Shown here piece by piece: positions 34,609 to 45,061 of a stretch of 64,000 nucleotides of DNA. The DNA is taken from positions 13,180,145-13,244,144 of the forward strand of contig NC_081851.1 in assembly GCF_963259705.1 (NCBI RefSeq), read 5' to 3'. The notes under the pieces are model-generated. The model made no database searches and had not been told where the DNA came from. It saw only the letters and a program-made list of their open reading frames with translations. Each line of letters opens with the position of its first letter. Position 1 is the stretch's first letter. The translations under genes were made by a program, and so were the position numbers. This stretch comes from Myotis daubentonii (Eukaryota; Chordata; Mammalia; Chiroptera; Vespertilionidae).

Positions 34609-37600
34609 GTTTAAAGTATTGCATATGTCTCCTTTTCCCCCCATCGACCCCTCCTTGATCACTCCCACCCCCCTAATTACAAGGAGGCATGATTTAAAAA
34701 ATCAATCTGTTTCTTCTCGGGATTGGGAATATTTACTGAATTCAGACCACCACCAGAAGGTTGAGTCTCACCTTTTGAACAGATCTTTATGTCTGAATCC
34801 TTTGGAAAGTTTCTCAGATGAAGGATGAAGACTTGTCACAGAATCTCAGTCTGGATTCTTCTACACTTCTCTCACATACCTGCAATCTTTTTCCTACTTC
34901 ACTGGGTCTCTGAGGAGCCTAAATGGAATACTCTGATGGGAGAAGGAATTCATTCACTTGTTGACCCCCCTTGTTCAGTTGGCAAGGTAAATACTGTGTG
35001 TAGAGTGAAAACTTCCAGGAGTGCTCAGGTGACTCAGAAATTGGCCTTAAGAACCCAGAGCATTTTTTGCAAAACACAGACTTGTTTGAAGATACTGGCT
35101 ATGTAAGGGCTTGTGAGTCATCTTTGTCCCAAGACCAGCAGGAAGTCAGGAAACATGGTAAACACTGGGGGTGACCCGAAGAGCATTTCATGTTGACAGG
35201 CTGACTCTCTGCACTGTGGTGGAAGGTCTATAACAATACCTGCTATGCTGTAACAATACCTACATTCTAGTAGTGCTTACAGTTCAGAGAATTGCAGTTT
35301 AGCTACATAAATTGTCAACAAGGCCAGGGAATCATGATCCCCATTAGTGATGAGAAAACCTGTCAGAGTGTGTTTCCAAGACCATGACGCTTGGTTAGCT
35401 GTGGGCTCTCTGCTGCACTTGTGCTGTCGCCTTCTGTGTCTGCATTTAAATGGTGCTAACACTGCACTTTCACAGCCTTGCCAGCACTCTGTTTAAACAC
35501 CGAATTCTAAAGGTCACACACTTGGGTATTGTGACCCTTGATAATAAAATTGAATGGAATAAAAATATCAACGTCTGAATTAATATTACAGAACATTTTC
35601 TAATCTGTGTGATCTTCCTTGAGATAAAGAAGTTGTATTCTGAGACATGGCACTTTTAATTTTTTTATTTCTCTTAGGACAAATCATTACTATGATGAAA
35701 ACTGTTTTATAATGAAATGATTTCCAACCCTAATAACGGGCTCTGGTATTTTTCACATATTTTATTTAGTTTTAAAACTTCACAGTGAATTAACTGGTAT
35801 TTCCCCATTTTCTGGAAGAAAATATTGAGGCTCTAGAGATGGTTTGTTGAAGATCAACAACTAATATTTAATAGAAGAGAACCGAGATCACAGTGTTTTT
35901 ACAGTAGTTTCACCTACATAAAATTTGTCTAGCAAAAGTAGTTGAGATTGCACTTACAATACTGGGCACAGGAAAGTCCAGAAATAGAATAAAGGGGCTT
36001 TGGATTTGATTATCTTTTTTCTCATGAGTATGTTTTTAAATGGGAAAGTTCTACTGATGAATGCTAACTGTTGGGGGTGAATATTGTAATACCTTCCTAG
36101 TTATTTGTATTTTATATGTTCTTGTTGTTGTAGGGACTTAAAATTGGAATTTTACTTAGATCATTACTGCAAGGATTACACAATGCTTTTCAGAACAACT
36201 AAAGAAGTATGCACACTTCATCAAGGTAAGCATCTGTGTCATTAAAAGTTTTGTGAACAGTATGGTGACATTTGCTTGTATTTCTGTTATGTTTGGACTT
36301 TATGTCATAAACTCGCTTCTAAACAACATAGAGTACAGCCCAGCTGATGGGGTGTCAGGTCCTGTCACTTCTCTGGTACTCTCGTTCTTGAGGTCCCTTC
36401 CTTCCTCTCAGCCTCTCTCTCCCTTTCTCTGTCTGTGCCACTGACCTGTTACTCTGTCTGGAACCTGAGTCTACACCCTTTTCCTTACCGCTTTAGCAAA
36501 TCTTGGTTTTGGTATGTTCTTCACTTTGTTCTGAGAGTGTCTTGGTCTGAGAAAAGATACGGCATATCGTGCTACTTTATTGTAACTTCTAGACATAAGC
36601 TGTCAAGTCCCATGAGTGGGATAGATTTCCACCTTGACATTCCTGATACGACGATTCTAGTGTGAAGCCATCAAGGTGAGCAGCAAGAGTACTAAGCCAC
36701 ATTGACTTCAGGGCCTCCTGATCCCATGTGTTCTCTGTGACCTGTCAAACTCTAGTATCGCCAGGTCCCTCAGCATTCCCTGCCGGCAGCCCAAAGGATC
36801 TTTTGAAAATGTCAATATGATCATGTTTCTTCTGAAAACTGACAGTGGTCTCCTATGGCCTTTAGAAATGAGTCCCAAATCCTTAGCATGTCCGTCCAGG
36901 CCCTCCATGGACCGACCTTAGCTTCTTTTGCAGTCTTGTCTCTCCCTCACTCCTTTCCTGTGGTCACACTTTGAGATCCTCATTGGCATCACACTCTGCC
37001 AGCCCAGCTTAGAGCTGTGCCATGCCCTGAATCCCGACGTCTCCCTCTGGAGTCCGTGGAAGGCTGGTGTTCTTTCTGGCATCTCCCATCTTTCCCCTGT
37101 CCTGCTCTCTGCTCCCATCGTTTTTTCTTTGTGTTTTCGTGTTTGTTGTTGTTGTTTTTTTTTGCAATAACATGAAATGCTACACCCTTGTCCACCCTCA
37201 GGAGTTTTAAGGATCTCATTCAGTGTGGAAGCTGAGAATTATAAGCAGCAGAATAGTGATGAAGCTAACAGTAGGGACTCGTCTTTCTCACAAAAGAACA
37301 AGTCCACAGCTGGGTGGATCCAATATTGAATTCAGCTGCTCAGTGATGTCAGGATAAGCTCCCAGCATCAAAGAGGGGAAAAAAATCCTCTCCTCGCTAT
37401 TGTGCTTTATATCAGGGAGGAACTTAGTGTCTCAGAAATCAACTATGAGACTCTTGTGTGAACCCTTGGGCAGAACGGGCCGAATTGCAAGAGACAAGGG
37501 GTAGTTTAGTGTCAAACTGCTCCTGAAGGAGGTGCCTCAGCCCAGGAGGAGGTGGTGAGGGTAAGGGCAGTGGGCACATGTGGGATGGTGAGCTTCCTGT

Positions 37601-37754
37601 TTCTACTGTGATCACTAAGGGCTCCGTACATTTCTTCTGTGTGGACTTGTTGAGGAAAGGTATCCCGAAATTCAGGGATGACTGTTTCACAACGGTTGCC
37701 TAGTGTTTTGAAGTACCCTGTCTCATACTGTCCATATTATCCACATAGAACTGG

Positions 37755-37998
37755 TTAAACATATATGTTTATATTCATCTGAGAGAGAGGAAGGGAAAGG
37801 GCACAGAGAGAGCAGGGGGTGGGGGTAGGGGAGGTGAGGAGGCTGGGGAAGTGGAGAGAGAAACATCAATGATGAGAGAGCATCATCGGTCCCATAGCCC
37901 CTAGCGCGCAACCCTGGTACGGGCCCTGACTGGGAATGAAACGGGGATCTCTTGGTTCTGGGGTCCACGCTCAAGCACTGAGCCACGCCAGCCCGGCA
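37755..37998 (-). mobile_element. Ves SINE in unit A
   Basis: An antisense Ves with an expanded GA/G-rich middle (gcagggggtgggggtagggg) and a diverged head. Orthologous copies sit at 47343-47587 (unit B) and 53044-53242 (unit C), so it inserted before the duplications. Confidence 0.88.
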
Positions 37999-38758
37999 GC
38001 CACATATCAATTTAAAATGAAATTTTTTTTAATTCTAATTTAGTAAAACTTAAAATTCACTGAGACATTTAGGTTTCTCTTGTTGGGTACCTGAGGAGTG
38101 TTGGCTTGGTGTATTGACCAGCTAGCTGGTTTGCCTTGAAAGCAAATATGAACTGAAAGAAAGGAAATGTGTCTCCCCTCAGAGCAAGAGTGCTGCTCAC
38201 ATGAGAACGATGAGCTTTGGATGATTGGGCCACAGCACTGAACGGATCCCTCTTGCACAGCGTGCCTCCTTTTGAAATACTCACCAGTGGCATTCCTTTG
38301 TCCTTTCTGCTTAGAATTTTCTGACATGGTGGTTTTCGTTTCAATTATAGATTGTTCCAGTGGTGGTGTCAGTGAACTATGGCCCCTCCGGTAGAACCAG
38401 GGCTGCGTACCTTGTTTCCGTACCATCCTGTTCCAGTGGAACCATTGCCTCTCCCTAAGCTGAGTTTGACTGGTGAGTTAAATTCTGGGCTCATGGAGGA
38501 AGGGAAATGATTCAGGAAGTGTTTAGTGGAGGGAGTTGTTTTGAGTTACTCCTGTTGCAACCAAAGCAATGCTTTTGCTATCCCTAGTGATTTTAAGTAT
38601 GGTTGAGAGCTAGTCTACTGGTTGTTTCTGGCCAAATAGCAAATCCAGCTAAACGGCGAGGGAAGTAGAATGCCCCCCATTAAGTAATTTTTCCTTTCAT
38701 GAGACCATTTCAAGAGACAAATTGGCACTTGGGAAAGTTTAGAAAGATATGATTGAGT

Positions 38759-38975
38759 CTGGCCAGTGTTTCACGGTGGTCGAGCGTCCGCCTGTGAAGC
38801 AGGCAGGAGTGCACAGTTGGTTTGATTCCGGGTCAGGGCACAGGCCCAGGATGCAGACTGGATCACCAATAGGGGTCATGAAGGAGGAAACCTATCAATG
38901 CTTCTCTCTCATGGATTACGTTTCTGTCTCGCCCTTTCTCCCTCCCTGAAATCAATCAAAGTGTATTTTTTAAAA
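38759..38975 (+). mobile_element. Ves SINE in unit A
   Basis: A sense Ves: ggccagtgtttcacggtggt, gtttgattccgggtcaggg, gaaatcaatcaaagtgta. Also in unit B at 48347-48563. Confidence 0.9.
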
Positions 38976-38989
38976 TATATACTGAGTCT

Positions 38990-39190
38990 AGCCCCGGCTG
39001 ATGGGGCTCATTGGATGGGCATCTCCCCTTGCACTGAAAGGTTTCCGGATCAGTTCCCAGGGAGGGCATGTGGCAGGGTTTTGCGGTCAATTCCATGGCG
39101 GGGGTGGGCAGGAGGCGGCTGGTGCACCTCTCATCTATGTTCTCTGCCTCTCCCTTCCTCTCTCCACTGTCTATTTATATATTGGAGGTA
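38990..39190 (+). mobile_element. diverged Ves SINE in unit A
   Basis: A second sense Ves right after the first (agccccggctgatggggctc, gatcagttcccagggagg), with a degraded 3' part. Also in unit B at 48578-48778. Confidence 0.75.
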
Positions 39191-39427
39191 TGATCCTTGT
39201 GTCAACCAGAACCTATACATAAAGCAAAATGAGAAGAAACTGTCACTTCTAGTAGTTTCACTTCTGACAGTTCACTAGTGTGAACATTTTGGTGTATATA
39301 TTTCCAGATTTTATTTCCCGATTTTATCAGTGTATACGTAGTTATCAGAAGGAATTAAATGTTTCAAAACTTATTTTAAAACTGTACTATACAGTGAGCA
39401 CCTTCCATGTCAGCATATATGTGTACT

Positions 39428-39458
39428 TGTGTGTGTGTGTATGTGTGTGTGTGTGTGG
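39428..39458. repeat. (GT)n microsatellite, unit A
   Basis: A short GT run interrupted by one AT. The unit B counterpart near 49015-49042 has a different length. Confidence 0.85.
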
Positions 39459-39634
39459 AATTATGTATATGTACATGAGAAGACATGGTCTACACGTGTT
39501 TTTAATAAACATCCTTATTTAATCAAAAGGAGTATTTAACTTAATGGGACATAGTCTACATAAATAGGTAGATACTTTTAGAAATTATCCTTATTTACTA
39601 TTATAAATGTACAGTTGGGATGTATTCCTCTGAA

Positions 39635-42600
39635 TTATTTAAGATAATCGCCTAGAACTCTTCTGACAGCACGAGAGAAGGCTTCCAGCGCAGCCAGTAG
39701 CTGGCTCCATAATGGCTTCAGGTACTGCCTCGGGCCAGGCCTGGCCAGGGCAGGGCCTCTCGTTGGACCAGGCTCTGGCCCCTGAGCAGACCCTTCCTCT
39801 GCCTCAGGAGAGCTCTGGAGCTCTGGGCGTGGACCTGGAGCAGGAGAAAGAGACAGATTGACTCACACTCCTGGCTTTCCTGTGACTTAGTGCAGACAGG
39901 AAAGATGCCACCGCCTTTAAGGGAACTCCAGCCCATGAGCCTGCCCTCCCCCGATGATCTGCCCAGATGATCATTCCGCCTCACCTTGTTGAGTATCCTC
40001 GGTGGGCTCAAGGTGCTGCAGCGCCAACCATAGATTTTGGGCGTGGCCCACCAGGTGTGAGGCGGGGGAGTTGACGGGCACCAAGGCCTGCTCTACCTCG
40101 AAGCAGGCGAAAGGAAGGGGCTGCCCCAAACCCTGGACGTGGTCCAGCCAGGTCCCCACCATCGCAGCAAAGGCCCTGGGGAGAGGCAGGTGGGCAGCAG
40201 AGTCTGAGTCCTGGTGTTTCCTTCCACTCTGCCCTCCCATGGCACACTTGTTTAGATCTGAGCCTCTGTGCAGGCCCCCCTTGCCCACCCAGGGGACAGC
40301 CCCATGCCACCCCCGGCCCCTGTGTGGCTGTCCTGGTTGTAGCAGTTGTGGGATCCAGCAGGTTCAACACGGAGTCTGTGTCAGACTCTTCTTCCCACTG
40401 GCAGCTCTCCTGAAGGTCCAGTGCACTGCCCACCCCCACCCTTCAGGCCCTGGGCATCTGGGCTGAGGACTGAGACAGACTTGTGAGCAGCCTGCTCACC
40501 ACAGTCCTGTTCTGAGCCTGGCCACCGCGGTCAGGGGAGATGGATATAGAGGTGGCAGGCAGAGCGGGGTGGGTCTGTGGGGGGTGGGAGGGGACTGTGA
40601 GGGACAACTCAGCACAGCGTCCCCTCTGGGTCTACAAGGCCCGGGACCCCACCCGCTGTCATCTTTGACTCCTATCCTCCTGGAATAGAAGACTCCAGAG
40701 CCCAGGCCTTTCTTGGGAATCAGATGATGTATAAGATTAGGGTTCTGCCAGGCACTCTCCACCCTCCACCAACCACAGTCCCCACAATGCTGACTCTGGG
40801 GGCCCTCCCTCTGGACCCGGAGACCACTCACTTTATGACTTGGTCCTGCGGTGTGTCAGCCCGGGCATTGTAAGCAGGTGTGCCTCCAGATGGAAAAATC
40901 ACTCTGATCGCATCAGCCCTGATGGATGGTGGACACGACCTGCGAATGATGGACAGCATGACTGCTGGACTCATTGCCCAGAACTGAGGCCCACGGATTG
41001 TGTCTGTTTCATTCCTTGAGTCAGGCTAAGTGTCTCCAAAAGTGCGTGCACATTGTCGAGTAAAGAAACTCTAACCAGAAGCATGCCATACATCTGAGTG
41101 GGCCTGGGCCCCTACTCTCCCCAGAAATCCCCAGTGTGGTCCACCAAGGACCAGGACCGGCTAGGTGAAATCTCACACTGCTTAACAGGTTGCTTTGCAT
41201 GTGCTTTTCCAACCTCCGATGCCACAGGCCGCTGATGGGTGTGTCAGAGTTCTTTCCGTGGGACAGAGTGAAAGAATTGCCACCAACAACCGCCGCACAT
41301 CCAGCTACCCTGTCTGCAGAGCCAGGGAGCAGGTGAGACCTTCCATGGCTTGTCCCCACAGCAGTGCTATGAGGTTTCCCCCCCAGCAGCCCACTTTTCA
41401 GAGGAGCTACCTTAGACTCGGGAAGATGTGGTGACGTTTTCATGCCTCACAGCTAGCAGTGGGCAGAGTCACGAGTGTGTGCTCACCTAGTTAGAAGCTC
41501 GTCCAGGAACCGTTGGGCTCTGGAGCAGGCCAGCGTGGAGACGTGGGGGACGATTCCCCCCGGGAAAGCTGGTACCATGGCCATGGCCACCTTCTCCAAG
41601 GTGCCTTCCTGGAGGGCCTGCATCCTGCAGGACTCATGCAGGTTACCAGTTCGCTCAGCTGCACACTGGGTGGGAGAAGGAAGGATATCCATGTCAGCGG
41701 CATGACCGTGAATCCCACAAGGATGGAGGTTTGGAGCTCAGTCCGGAGGTCCCAGCCCCACTGTGAAGAGTGCAAGAGGAGGGAGAGGAGTGCCCCGGCA
41801 GGACGAGGTTCTAGGTCTTCAAAGTGCCACTGAAGTCCCGTACATGTTCATACAATTGCCACCTTCTCAGCATCTCTCCCCCCATCCCCGCCCCACCCCC
41901 CCGCCGCCTTTCCTTTAGCTGAGGATCAACCAACCTCCTTGTAGTAATAGTGTATATGAAGAGCCCGGCCCTGTGAGTCCCAATGAAAGGTCCTTGTTAT
42001 AGAGATGAGAACACAGAGGCTTAGGAAATATCAGATGCCTGCTCAAGGGCATGCAGGTCAGAACTGGGTACTGTCCTGCATGACATTCCTTCTCAGGTAC
42101 CGGGGACTTACCTGCTACTGACATGGGTGGAAAGGGTGTGGGAACTTTGTCCCTCCCCAGCGTGGGAAAAGTGTACACGGTATATATGGCCTGTGAAAGC
42201 CTTTGACTTCAAAAGAGCAAGTTATGTTTTATGCTTTTACATTAAAGGGCATTTTAAGACCCTCATTTTGGAGATGGCAGATTCCGCAAGGTGGCAAGTG
42301 CCTGGAGACTGCAGATGGGAGAAAGGCGATCACGGGGCAGGAATCTGACCCGAGGACTCGGGGAGGAGCTGATACATGTGGTGGGTGTAAAGTGACAGGT
42401 GCCTCAGTGTCCCCATGAGGCAATTGCCAGGGACGGAACACTGTGTTTGAGTTGGACACCTTGACGTCGGCCAGGTGAAAATTTCAGTGAGTGAGATTTC
42501 CCGGGCCAGGCTGGGAGCAAGGCAGCAGCCATCATCAGAAACTGCTGGTGACAACGTCCCTGCCACAGCCCTTTGGGTTTGGAATCTGCCTGCAGCCATT

Positions 42601-44791
42601 CAAATTTTACACGTGCTCGTCCTTCCCCCAGCAGTGGGCGTCCATCTCCAGCTGGGGACATTATATGTCCTGTGGTCAGAATTGTGTACCCCTAATCCCA
42701 TGACTTTGCAACCCCTCGAACTTGATTATGTGTCTGCATTTGAGTTTTAGTCTTCAAGCAAGTCATTCAGGTGACGTGAATTCAGTGGTGTGGGTCTTCA
42801 TCGAATCTGACCAGTGTCCTTAGAAGAGGAGGGGAGGACACGTGGCAGTGCAGAGGGGAGTCCATGTGACACACAGAGAGAAGACAGCCATCTACAAGCT
42901 GAGGAGCGACCCCCTCAGGAGATACCAGCCCCGCTGACAGCACCATCTCTCACTTCTAGCCTCCGGAATTGTGAGGAAATGAATGTCTGCTGTTAACACC
43001 ACCCAGTGTGGCCCTATGTTATGGCAGCGCAAGCAAGCAACCTAACACAGTCCGTTCCGACACACATCAGTGTTCCGGGCAGCACTGCTGACATGGCAGC
43101 TGAACTGCATTAGGCCCATGTCCATCAGCACTGAAAGGCCGCATCGCTGGGCAAACGACCTCCCCGACTGGACCAGGTCTGCAAGGACAGTGGAGCTGAG
43201 TGCTCCAGAGGATACGTGGCAAGTGTAGTTTAAGCAACACAAACAGCGAAATGCCCAAGTGCTCATGGTCCACTGTGAAGTCACAGGACATTTCTCTCTC
43301 TGATATTGCTACAAATATGTGAGGAGCGTCTCTCTACCGTCCCATGTAGCTGGAGGGGGGCGTGGGGGTCCGCATTTCTTTGTCTTGGGGCTGTGGGACA
43401 CTAGGGAGAGTCCTGGGAGGGTGCCCGGGGAGTCCCCAGATTTGAGTGTGGGTTCTGGGCACTGCCAGGTTGTGTTGAGGTTGTGGGTGTAGAGACCCTC
43501 GAGGCCAGCTCTCACCTCAGACAGGCACTGGTCTGTGTCGTCAGCCTGGTGCACCTGCACCCTGACCCCGTAGGTGGTGTAGTCGGGTCCATGGGCCAGC
43601 ACCTCAATGATGTCCTCCTTGGAGCTCTGCAAAGACAGAGTGGGTACTGAGCCAGGAGGCATCAGGAACCTTCCACCCAATCTGTGGTCCTGTGTCATGG
43701 CAGACCTAGTCTGTGAGGAAACAGTGAGGATGTTCCTGGCAGCCCTGCTGAGCTAGCAACAATTGATTTGTGTCAAGGTGGAGCCACAGTGAAAGCCTGA
43801 ACCACTGAGGAAAACTCTGTCCTTGTTGGGATGATATGGAGTTGGGTCAGGCCACAGCTCCTGAGCTGGCCATGCTGCAATGGTTTGTCGTCCTCTGTGA
43901 GGTGATAGGTTGCAGAGAAAAGTATTCAAGACCTTAATCCCTTCCTATGCCCCTAACCCTACCCCCCCCGCTTCCCCCCTCTTTTTTTTCTTTTTTAAAT
44001 ACACAGCACTATCAAGTGGGATGATGTGTAAGGCTTGGAGAAGGCCTACAAGGACAGTCGGGCTGGGGCTGGTCCACAGGATACTTGGGGCAGGGAGCTC
44101 ATCAGTTGAAAGGAGCATGAGGCAAAGAGAGCAACAGATGCCTTCTCTCTGATCCCAAGAAGCACAGGAAGAAAGACTGCTTTCCTCCCCTACCAGGGAG
44201 CTGGTCGGGAGGACTGAAGGTACAGATCACTTTGGGAGTGGGCCTGTGAGAACTTTGAGGCCCCAGATTTGAGTCTGACTTCTGGTCCCACCCCAGTCAC
44301 CTCAGGGTCCTGGGTGTGGGCCAGCTCTCACCTCAGTTTGGCACTGGATGGTTCTCCTGTCCTGACGCACTTGTCCTTCGTACCCGTTGAGGGCATACGT
44401 GAACCTGTCAGCCAGCTCCTCGATGCTGCCCTTGTTGGAGCTCTGCAAAGACAGAGCCCGCTACCGTGCCAGGAGGCATCAGGGGCCCCGGGCATTACCA
44501 GTGGGGAAGATGCCCACCACCCATTCTGCTCCCCATATCAGGCAGAGAGGGGCATCTGCAAAGACCTCCAGGCAGGGAGTGAAGTTGATGACCCCTTGAG
44601 CACCCCTGCGATTTAACAAGTGGGTAGCAGAGCTTCGACCCCAGCACTCAGCTTCCCTTCCTGTGAGCCATGACCTGGGCAGTGAACGTGACACACCCTC
44701 CAACACCCTCCAGACTTCTGACACTTACCAACCTGCTCCTGAGCCCAGGATGAGCATCCCTCATTCCCCGCTTCCTTCCCCTCACCATCCC

Positions 44792-44837
<46 letters not shown>

Positions 44838-45061
44838 GATGAGGGGTAAGAGGTGTGGGGCTCCCCAGGTGTGACCCCTAATTGACGCCCAAGTGTGAGC
44901 TGAAAGGGCCTGCCCTTGGTTACCTGTGTGTGCCTCGTGCCAGAGGACGAGGGGTATTGGTGGTGGCGCTTGCGCCTGTTTCCCCAGCAACAGAAACATC
45001 TCTTACCCTGGGCTTTCTTCTGCCCAGAGCGTCGGAAGAACGGGAAGCAACAGAGAGACAT
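39635..45061 (-). CDS. RALGDS-like: RALGDS-like gene, REM domain without catalytic domain (unit A, apparently intact)
   Basis: Seven exons on the minus strand: 44924-45061, 44332-44442, 43516-43626, 41487-41665, 40832-40939 (acceptor 40918 also possible), 39985-40175 and 39635-39834. All introns are GT-AG and the phases fit, giving one frame of about 345 codons ending in TAA. Exon 1 starts MSLCCFPFFRRSGQKK, with several Cys and basic residues that could allow palmitoylation and membrane contact (inference). Exons 2 and 3 both resemble the RALGDS STQEIGEELEDG exon. Exon 4 has LQEGTLEKVAMAMVPAFPGG and exon 6 AMVGTWLDHVQ, QNLWLALQHLEP; these match the RasGEF N-terminal (REM) region of RALGDS (AGTLEKLVEHLVPAFQG, ILGTWLDQY, AQLEHSEP). 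The last exon is a Pro/Glu-rich linker that stops. The RAL-activating CDC25 and Ras-binding domains are absent, so exchange activity is not expected. It could be a young truncated gene or an expressed pseudogene. Confidence 0.75.
42665..43049 (+). mobile_element. MaLR-type LTR in unit A
   Basis: A sense MaLR LTR: tgtcctgtggtcagaattgt, ccagtgtccttagaagagga, gagaagacagccatctacaa, ctagcctccggaattgtgag and ends cctaacaca. It lies in the intron between RALGDS-like exons 3 and 4. The unit B copy is cut off inside this element near 52305. Confidence 0.88.
44794..44835. repeat. (CA)n microsatellite
   Basis: About 21 uninterrupted CA dinucleotides in the first intron of the RALGDS-like gene. Confidence 0.97.

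Larger units (their letters stand above)
25916..38472 (+). pseudogene. ANAPC1: ANAPC1 partial copy, internally deleted pseudogene
   Basis: ANAPC1 is the largest scaffold subunit of the anaphase-promoting complex. Recognisable exons: 25916-26178 with the start codon at 25969 (MLNFSEERATMIAAGDLQEF, LNLQLRQLQPASELWSS); 27224-27381 (EVDYDEELYVAGNMVIWSKG, then a frameshift before FTIDSPVQQ); 33728-33772 (FIISQGKSEKAY); 34721-34986 (DWEYLLNSDHHQKVESHLLN, frameshifts, SHIPAIFF, NTLMGEGIHSLV); 36134-36225 (DLKLEFYLDHYCKDYTMLF); 38351-38472 (TLFPYHPVPVEPLPLPKLSL). Splice sites remain and the phase between the 34.7 and 36.1 kb exons still matches. Many exons are missing between 33.8 and 34.7 kb and between 36.2 and 38.3 kb. 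Several frameshifts and an in-frame TGA (38351 exon) rule out function. Introns are kept, so it arose by DNA duplication. Confidence 0.93.

Noticed and set aside
36311..39634. Hidden CDC25 (RasGEF) exons downstream of the RALGDS-like gene
   Set aside because: No minus-strand segment here resembles RalGEF catalytic motifs; the space is filled by the ANAPC1 exon and SINEs.
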